A stretch of 64,000 bases of DNA, taken from Cavenderia fasciculata. Taxonomy: Eukaryota > Evosea > Eumycetozoa > Acytosteliales > Cavenderiaceae. Under the pieces are notes generated by a model. The model searched no databases. It was not told where the DNA came from and worked only from the letters and a program-made list of their open reading frames with translations. This document shows, in pieces, positions 61,306 to 64,000 of the stretch. The translations under genes were made by a program, and so were the position numbers. The stretch lies in assembly GCF_000203815.1 (NCBI RefSeq), contig NW_004457695.1, positions 1,548,054 to 1,612,053 on the forward strand, written 5' to 3'. How positions within the stretch are numbered: position 1 is the first letter of the stretch; each line of letters starts with the position of its first letter.

Positions 61306-61700
61306 ACAAATCGGTGGATACTGAGTTCTGATGATCATAGCACAAACAAGTGAGAGATCGGCAGATCGTCAGATCAACAAAAATTAAAAACATATAAAAT
61401 TAAATTTAACCCACAGTAACGGTGGGATCCTGACCGCACTCTATATCTGCTGGATGATCATTTATCTGTTATTTTCTATCGTTTTCATTCCATGATTGAG
61501 TCAATTCGGGTGAAAATTTTTTTACTATTCTGGACTCTAGTCGTCGGACAATAGAGTAATTATGGTTTATTTGTTTTAATTTTAATTTATTTCTTATTAT
61601 TATATTATTATTATTATTATTATTATTATATTATTGTTGTATTATTATTAGATTATTATTGATGTGTCTCTGGTTGGCTAATAGTTGGTGATATTTGGGG

Positions 61701-61738
<38 letters not shown>

Positions 61739-61944
61739 TCTTTGACCTCTTCATTACCGCTGAAGTCTTATTGTTTATTTTTAAATTAAGGATTTAATTA
61801 TTATTGTTGTTTAATTTGAAGTAGTTGTTAAATAGTGGTTCTAGTTAGGAAGGAGGGAATGCGATAGGGTGAAGCTAGTTTGCCCCAAATGTGAAAATTT
61901 GGGGTCAAAAAGACCAAATTAGTTAATGAGAACATCTAAAAATT
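61306..61944. other. AT-rich region upstream of the tRNA with T29 tract
   Basis: Non-coding. It contains ATT/TTA repeats (61590-61660) and an uninterrupted run of 29 T followed by 7 A (about 61703-61738). No gene seen. Confidence 0.5.
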
Positions 61945-62017
61945 GCTCGTTTAGCTCAGTCGGTAAAGCACGGTGCTAATAACGCCGCGGTCGCAGGTTC
62001 GATCCCTGCAATGAGCA
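61945..62017 (+). tRNA. tRNA-Ile (anticodon AAT)
   Basis: The 73 bases fold into a full cloverleaf. The acceptor stem GCTCGTT pairs with AATGAGC (one G-T pair) and is followed by discriminator A. The D arm is GCTC...AAGC, with three pairs and a C-A mismatch. The anticodon stem CGGTG/CGCCG carries the loop CTAATAA, giving anticodon AAT, read as Ile after A-to-I editing. The T arm is GCAGG TTCGATC CCTGC. A box and B box promoters are internal. There is no intron and CCA is not encoded, as expected in eukaryotes. Confidence 0.93.
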
Positions 62018-62029
62018 ATAATAATAGTG

Positions 62030-62036
62030 TTTTTTT
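62030..62036 (+). terminator. RNA polymerase III terminator of the tRNA gene
   Basis: Seven T beginning 13 bases after the tRNA end, the normal Pol III stop signal. Confidence 0.75.
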
Positions 62037-62285
62037 CTGTGCCGAGGTTTTCTCGTTGGCCTTTTTTTTTTGTTCTTTCGGCATTGTACAACAAGACTAA
62101 ATCACTCGTGGAAGCCTATGAATACCAGTTGAAGAACAACCCCAAAAATCATAAAAAAAAATAAGTATCTATCAAGTTGATTCAATTGAAACATTGTTTC
62201 TAGCTTGGTAGGGAATGTGTAATGAGAATGGACCTTTTTTACAAAATCCCAATTCTCACGCACCTACGAACGAGCAACAGCTCTC

Positions 62286-62435
62286 ATCATTCATTATTAT
62301 TACATTTTAAATAACACTATACAATCTATAAGACTAACCGTAGTTTATATAAGGTAACTAAATAATAATGATTATTACATTTTATATAACACTATACAAT
62401 CTATAAGACTAACCATAGTTTATATAAGATCTTGA
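62286..62435 (+). repeat. Tandem duplication, period 75
   Basis: Two adjacent copies of a roughly 75-base unit; TTACATTTTAAATAACACTA near 62300 recurs 75 bases later as TTACATTTTATATAACACTA. The continuation TACAATCTATAAGACTAACC and TAGTTTATATAAG is shared, with few differences. It lies about 270 bases downstream of the tRNA. Confidence 0.75.
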
Positions 62436-63056
62436 TTATTACTATCCTATTACTAGCTATATCGTAGGGCCCTCGACAAGATAGAGCATAGTTTAGGAAA
62501 AACGCACAGGGTTTTTTTAGGGTTTCCTGTTGCTCCAAAAAATTTCCAGCATCGTCACACATCCTATTCTCTATCTCTTTCTAAAAATCAAGTCTCGACA
62601 TAGACAATATATCCTTGCCAAGGATGTTCATATTTTTTATTCTAAATGACATCTATTAGTTTAATATGAAGTAAATTAATATTTAATTATATCTAGTTGA
62701 TTCAACAATTGTAAAAGAAAAAAATAAATGCTAAGTTTTTCATTTTCGATTCTAAAAGAATTGTAACTTCAAGAATATTTTAAATAGTTATTATCCTTGA
62801 TGTCAATTTTATATTCACCAAGCTCTTAGAGAATGTACGCGCGATATTAATAGTAAGATACCTCAAGTGATCGTCCTAGCTGGCCGTACCTTGATTTGGT
62901 TGGTTGGGTGGGTGGGTGTTTGAAATGTCATACCATATTCAAAGGTAGCAATAACAACCACATCATCACATCGTCAACAACAACAACAACAAGAAGCACC
63001 ACCAACAACAACAACAACAACATATGCATTAAATCACAAAATAATCGTCAACTAGT

Positions 63057-63760
63057 TTGATGAGCAGTAGCAACAGATTAATCTATATAACAATGAAAAG
63101 TCAATCTATGAATATTTATTCAAATACCATCATCATTCTAAAAGCAACAATCAAAATGCCAATGCATGTCGATTTAAATGAACATGTACTAAAGTATTAT
63201 GGAGTTGTAAAGAATCAGTTTGGTCAAGAATCAATGGTATTGGGTATGAAAAGTTATGATATTATCATGTTATCTAAACAACTATAATCTAAACAAAAGA
63301 ATAATAATAATAATAATATTATTATTGAAGGTAAGATTTTATTGCAGTGATACAGATACGTCAAAAGTATCAATAATCATTGACTAATATCTTTCATATT
63401 CTGTTCATTGCATAGTTTCCATTTTATAGTCGACATACAGTCTCTTGTGTAGCTTGGGAATATATATATATTTATATAAATATAAAGCCTGTTTACCAAC
63501 ACTACCGCAGTTTTAGTGATCGTTGATGGTCTATAATCTGTGATAACCAAAAGGTGTTATACAACAATAGTGTTGACGCCGTGTGTCACATTAGGACTGG
63601 CATTGGTCTCGACTCCAATGTCGTCGTTGACAAAGACATTCATTTGTGTTGGTATACCAATCGTACTCATGACATTCTTGCAGACATTGGACATCAATGT
63701 CGGCGACATACAGTCTTTTGGAAGGATTACTACCTCAAGGTGGTAAATGATAATATATAA
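63057..63760 (+). other. Possible decayed or unrecognised coding region
   Basis: Two short open stretches have more coding-like composition than the spacers. One is 63057-63287 (76 residues, containing KMPMHVDLNEHVLKYYGVVK). The other is 63554-63760, about 68 residues, readable in two overlapping frames; one contains WYTNRTHDILADIGHQCRRH. They are separated by AT-rich sequence with ATT repeats. No known family was recognised and no clean splice joins them. They may be exons of a gene continuing right, or remnants. Confidence 0.25.
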
Positions 63761-63820
63761 AGGAATAGGTTCAAACAGACAAATTCAGCATCAAATCCAA
63801 CTGATCATCGGCAACTACAG

Positions 63821-64000
63821 GAGCAGCTTTAGCTACTGCAACTGGAGATCCCACAACATCAGCACAAACAACTACAACGACAGGTACAGCATCATCCACT
63901 CCAACCCAACTACAACTGGAAAACTTCTTTGACCGATTCATCCACCAACAACCACTGGAAGTGCATCGATCATCAGCCTGTACAGGCTGGTCCTCTCAAA
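63821..64000 (+). CDS. Possible exon running off the right edge
   Basis: After a candidate acceptor (CAACTACAG, 63812-63820) one frame stays open to the end of the window. It reads a Thr/Ala-rich stretch (ATATGDPTTSAQTTTTTGTA) and then LQLENFFDRFIHQQPLEVHR. Composition is coding-like and richer in C than the spacers. There is no recognised domain; the start and upstream exons are uncertain. Confidence 0.3.

Noticed and set aside
62001-62010. External B-box for the tRNA further downstream
   Set aside because: Only the internal B box was found; no second GGTTCGA-type word occurs in the following few hundred bases.

Overview
This window looks like nuclear DNA of a dictyostelid social amoeba. 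The evidence is the AT-rich sequence with simple-sequence spacers, the short AT-rich GT-AG introns, and the long Gln, Asn, Ser, Thr and His homopolymers inside otherwise conserved proteins. The gene content also fits: a RegA-type response-regulator cAMP phosphodiesterase, a large secreted or surface LRR/TIG/EGF protein, and lineage-expanded ankyrin and LRR families. The species cannot be fixed from the sequence alone. Most exon boundaries below were placed by hand from GT-AG sites that keep the frame, and nearly all genes close to whole codons.

The left part, about 1-42 kb, is ordinary chromosome. In order it holds the 3' part of an ankyrin-repeat gene (+), pwp1 (-), an ethanolamine kinase (+), a 10-exon LRR/TIG/EGF membrane protein (-) and a helical-repeat protein with a homopolymer frameshift (-). 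These are followed by a decayed gene, the exosome nuclease RRP6 (-), a PHD/C5HCH zinc-finger protein (-), ceramide synthase (+), the CAAX protease Ste24 (-), regA (+), peptide deformylase (+) and a low-complexity protein ending in an RRM (-). Convergent neighbours are 50-350 bases apart. Divergent pairs are separated by 1.9-4.9 kb of non-coding sequence that probably holds promoters and long 5' leaders.

The right part, about 42-64 kb, is accessory and turbulent. It holds an apparently complete 2.2 kb pogo-like DNA transposon with 41-base terminal inverted repeats and a four-exon transposase. Next come a BAR-domain plus auxilin-type J-domain protein, a zinc-finger/P-loop GTPase and a broken Crinkler/RHS-type NTPase. 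A cluster of five F-box/LRR-like paralogs follows: two open genes, one pseudogene and two small remnants. A second, less familiar 3.6 kb element lies inside that cluster. It encodes a 1066-residue cysteine/histidine-rich transposase-like protein between imperfect inverted repeats starting CACAACACA, and it abuts the 3' end of the LRR pseudogene. A tRNA-Ile(AAT) gene, a 75-base tandem duplication and an unresolved, possibly coding stretch complete the window.

The best leads for something new are the second DNA element (53967-57599), the BAR+J fusion, two long imperfect hairpin repeats (13303-13374 and 47928-48033), and the repeat-phased introns in the ankyrin and LRR genes. No CRISPR array, rRNA or recognisable LTR element was seen.
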